From Sphingomonas sp. Y38-1Y (GTDB lineage Bacteria > Pseudomonadota > Alphaproteobacteria > Sphingomonadales > Sphingomonadaceae): a stretch of DNA of 64,000 nucleotides. Where the stretch lies: NCBI RefSeq assembly GCF_032391395.1, contig NZ_CP135916.1, positions 682,001 through 746,000 of the forward strand. Direction: 5' to 3'. Below the pieces are notes generated by a model. That model worked only from the letters and a program-made list of their open reading frames with translations. It ran no database searches and was not told the origin of the DNA. Position numbers and translations under genes: made by a program. Shown piece by piece: positions 62,440-64,000 of this stretch. How positions within the stretch are numbered: the stretch's first letter is position 1; every line of letters begins with the position of its first letter.

Positions 62440-62478
62440 AAGCTGTCCTTCCGCTTTCGCCCAATAGCGGACTTCGGT
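62440..62478. repeat. copy 7 of the GAAAGCGG repeat family
   Basis: GAAAGCTGTCCTTCCGCTTT then CGCCCAATAGCGGACTTCGG, a single diverged unit in the gap after the MarR gene. Confidence 0.65.
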
Positions 62479-62554
62479 TTTGCCGGTGCCTAAGCTAATA
62501 TGCGGTTCAAAATCACGCGTGTCGGTATGCGCTGTGGGTGAGGGATAACCAGAG

Positions 62555-62875
62555 ATGTTCGGGTTTCTTTTATTTCTTACCCCGACAAGTCAGCATGTTG
62601 AAAGTCCATTTCTTTCCGCTCAGAAAGAATGGCAAGCATGTACGGCAAGATTTTCCAGACAGCATGCGGATGCATCAAACGATCCTCATGAAGTCTCGAT
62701 AGCTAAGGCCGTCACTAATTGCCATTCGTACTATGTTCAAGCCGAACAGGCCCTGTTATCCGATCCACAATTTAAGGGCCTGAGTGAAAACCAAATGAAA
62801 AGCGCCTTGGCGCTCATGGTGTCCGATTGGCGCTTGGTTATAGCTGCCGGCCTAAATAAGCTTCTGCCCCGCTGA
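62555..62875 (+). CDS. hypothetical protein with short exported-type N terminus
   Basis: 106 residues. The first residues (MFGFLLFLTPTSQHV) are hydrophobic. The body is helical with two Cys residues (WQACTARF, NCHSYY). AT-richer codons than the neighbours suggest a recent arrival. No family recognised. Confidence 0.6.
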   Translation: MFGFLLFLTPTSQHVESPFLSAQKEWQACTARFSRQHADASNDPHEVSIAKAVTNCHSYYVQAEQALLSDPQFKGLSENQMKSALALMVSDWRLVIAAGLNKLLPR

Positions 62876-62888
62876 TACCTGCTTAGCC

Positions 62889-62990
62889 AGTGAACGTCCG
62901 CTTTCCTGCCCAGAGCAGACGCAGCGCCGCGCCGCGCGGGACGCCGGAAAGCGGACGGGCTGCTTACGCCCACAACCGGACATTCTGATC
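62889..62990. repeat. copy 8 of the GTCCGCTTTC/GAAAGCGGAC repeat family
   Basis: GTCCGCTTTC (62896-62905) and GAAAGCGGAC (62947-62956) are exact 10-bp complements, followed by the family tail GGGCTGCTTACGCCCACAAC CGGACATTCT in two blocks. Confidence 0.8.
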
Positions 62991-63100
62991 TGAGCGCTCG
63001 CTGACGCGGGCGTTGCGATAACTAGTAGCCAGCTACCGCGATCAGCAGGGTCAGCGTTTGTGTTGGTGGTTCCTGCCCGCAGCAGCGTGCTGCTCACAAC

Positions 63101-63607
63101 TCAGGATCTCTTCGCTTGATCGCTCCCGGCTGGTGCTCCAACGGCGCCCAGACACGCTGACAGCGTAATCTGCAGCAAATCCGTTCCGTCGCGCGTCAAT
63201 TCAACCCTTCGGCGGCGACGATCGGCAAAGTCGTCTTCGATCGTGATCAGGCCATTTTCTTGCAGCTTAGCCAAGTATCTTAGCCCGGTGCTTGACGACG
63301 ATCCGGAGCCGATAGTTGCCGTGGACATATAGGTCACGCGCCCCTCGCTTTCGCGAACGAGAAGGTCAAGCAGCATGTCCCATGCGGGATCGCCAAATAG
63401 GTCCGGATCGGGAAAGAGGGAATGTCGCCGGCGTCTGATTAGAAGGGCGGCGCGAGCCAACTGGACGCAGGTAGCGGCATCCGCGGCGCCTGCACTGACT
63501 ACGGGCTCTGCTTCGGGTTCTACGTCAAGTCGCTTGGCAACATCACGAAGCTGCTCAGCTATGCGTAGCACATCTGAACGAAGATCCATCTCCATGCTTC
63601 CCAGCAT
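63101..63607 (-). CDS. MarR-like winged-helix regulator
   Basis: About 168 residues. The C-terminal half has the wing and recognition helix of MarR proteins (STGLRYLAKLQENGLITIED, RRRRVELTRDGTDLL), preceded by WDMLLDLLVRESEGRVTYMS. The start is uncertain: GTG 63613, ATG 63607, 63595 and 63589 are all in frame. A perfect GGTACG/CGTACC palindrome lies about 60 bases upstream and may be its operator. Confidence 0.8.
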   Translation of the reverse strand: MLGSMEMDLRSDVLRIAEQLRDVAKRLDVEPEAEPVVSAGAADAATCVQLARAALLIRRRRHSLFPDPDLFGDPAWDMLLDLLVRESEGRVTYMSTATIGSGSSSSTGLRYLAKLQENGLITIEDDFADRRRRRVELTRDGTDLLQITLSACLGAVGAPAGSDQAKRS

Positions 63608-63664
63608 CAACACCGATCGCGATGATCTTCACATCACTTTGAAGTCTCGTTATTGATCTAGATT

Positions 63665-63680
63665 GGTACGGATACGTACC
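63665..63680. promoter_or_regulatory. palindrome upstream of the MarR-like gene
   Basis: GGTACGGATACGTACC: 6-bp arms, 4-base spacer. Position and size fit an autoregulatory operator. Confidence 0.45.
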
Positions 63681-63748
63681 GAACAAGCTTCACGCTTTAC
63701 TTTCGGCGGGCCGTGTCCTGCAGATCGTAGCAAAGCCGCTATCGAGCT

Positions 63749-63871
63749 TTACCGACCCGGAGCAGGCGGCACCTGCAGAACCTTCTGAGCACGCAGATGG
63801 TTGATCGCCTGCATTCGATCCATGCCGCTCTCTGTCATGAGGCGGAGGATTTGTTCTTCGGCTGGCATCAT
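63749..63871 (-). CDS. 40-residue small protein
   Basis: Reads MMPAEEQILRLMTESGMDRM then QAINHLRAQKVLQVPPAPGR. Two amphipathic helices and a proline-rich tail give it a protein-like look, unlike the overlapping longer frame on the same strand, which is low-complexity. No strong ribosome site. A palindrome at 63881-63896 lies just upstream. Confidence 0.5.
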   Translation of the reverse strand: MMPAEEQILRLMTESGMDRMQAINHLRAQKVLQVPPAPGR

Positions 63872-63880
63872 GGCTGCTCA

Positions 63881-63896
63881 ACTAACATTTGTTAGT
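63881..63896. promoter_or_regulatory. operator-like palindrome
   Basis: ACTAACATTTGTTAGT, perfect 7-bp arms with 2-base centre, similar in shape to TetR-family operators. It lies 10 bases before the small gene at 63749-63871 and close to whatever gene lies beyond the window edge. Confidence 0.45.
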
Positions 63897-64000
63897 TTAG
63901 TCGCAAGCGGTTCAATCTCCCGGTGCCGATTTCCCCGCTCGGCCCGCATGCGAGCATCGCTAGATTTCACCGCTATTCCCTTGAAATGGTAAGCGCGGGG

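Overview
The window looks like chromosome of a Sphingomonas-type alphaproteobacterium. Coding DNA is GC-rich, there are two large TonB-dependent receptors, an alphaproteobacterial DUF1134/EipA-type envelope gene, dapD, ftsE/ftsX, and several intergenic hairpin repeats of the sort common in sphingomonads. This assignment is inferred from gene content; no 16S rRNA is present.

Layout. 1-11.9 kb is ordinary core genome: a methyltransferase (cut by the left edge), a secreted zinc metalloprotease, pyrimidine 5'-nucleotidase overlapping dapD, a secreted S9 peptidase, then a tightly overlapping minus-strand operon ftsE-ftsX-ydcF-plsC with an FMN reductase behind it, and an EipA-like protein. A tRNA-Ser(GCT) at 11.93 kb marks the start of accessory DNA. 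12.4-16.5 kb holds a broken IS3 element, a DUF5681 gene, a ParB-like/DNA methyltransferase fusion and a two-gene unit with a compact nuclease-like DUF6998 protein. 17.9-25.4 kb is an AT-richer polysaccharide cluster (GT4 glycosyltransferase, O-antigen ligase-like protein, beta-helix-like exported protein, hexapeptide acetyltransferase, flippase, WecB/TagA transferase) with IS6 and IS5 remnants. Two GC-rich nucleotide-sugar genes follow (UDP-glucuronate epimerase type and UDP-glucose dehydrogenase). 29.1-31.7 kb is a DUF3489-DUF2924-large serine recombinase module. 31.7-35.9 kb is the RNA-repair locus rtcA-rtcB with divergent rtcR and a good sigma-54 promoter. 36-43 kb has an AsmA protein, several small unknown genes, an ArsR-SRPBCC pair, a RibD-like reductase and a cupin gene.

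43.5-48.8 kb is a small catabolic-looking cluster: a GH39-like protein without the usual catalytic glutamates, an FAD monooxygenase, a GntR regulator and an MFS transporter. Matching operator-like palindromes lie in front of both transcription directions, and direct copies of an IS6-associated sequence bound the cluster. 49-52.7 kb is a TonB receptor-PepSY iron-uptake operon. 53.1 kb is a type B chloramphenicol acetyltransferase between repeats. 53.9-62.3 kb is the most coherent accessory unit: TonB receptor, aromatic-acid-type MFS carrier, TfdA-like 2-oxoglutarate dioxygenase, D-2-hydroxyacid dehydrogenase, glycerate kinase and DUF3237 protein in one operon, with a divergent MarR gene and an operator inside the shared promoter. 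I infer uptake and oxidative cleavage of an oxyacid with salvage of the small C2/C3 product.

A palindromic intergenic repeat related to GTCCGCTTTC...GAAAGCGGAC occurs at least eight times between 39 and 63 kb and was not seen in the left part. No CRISPR array, rRNA or replication origin was seen.
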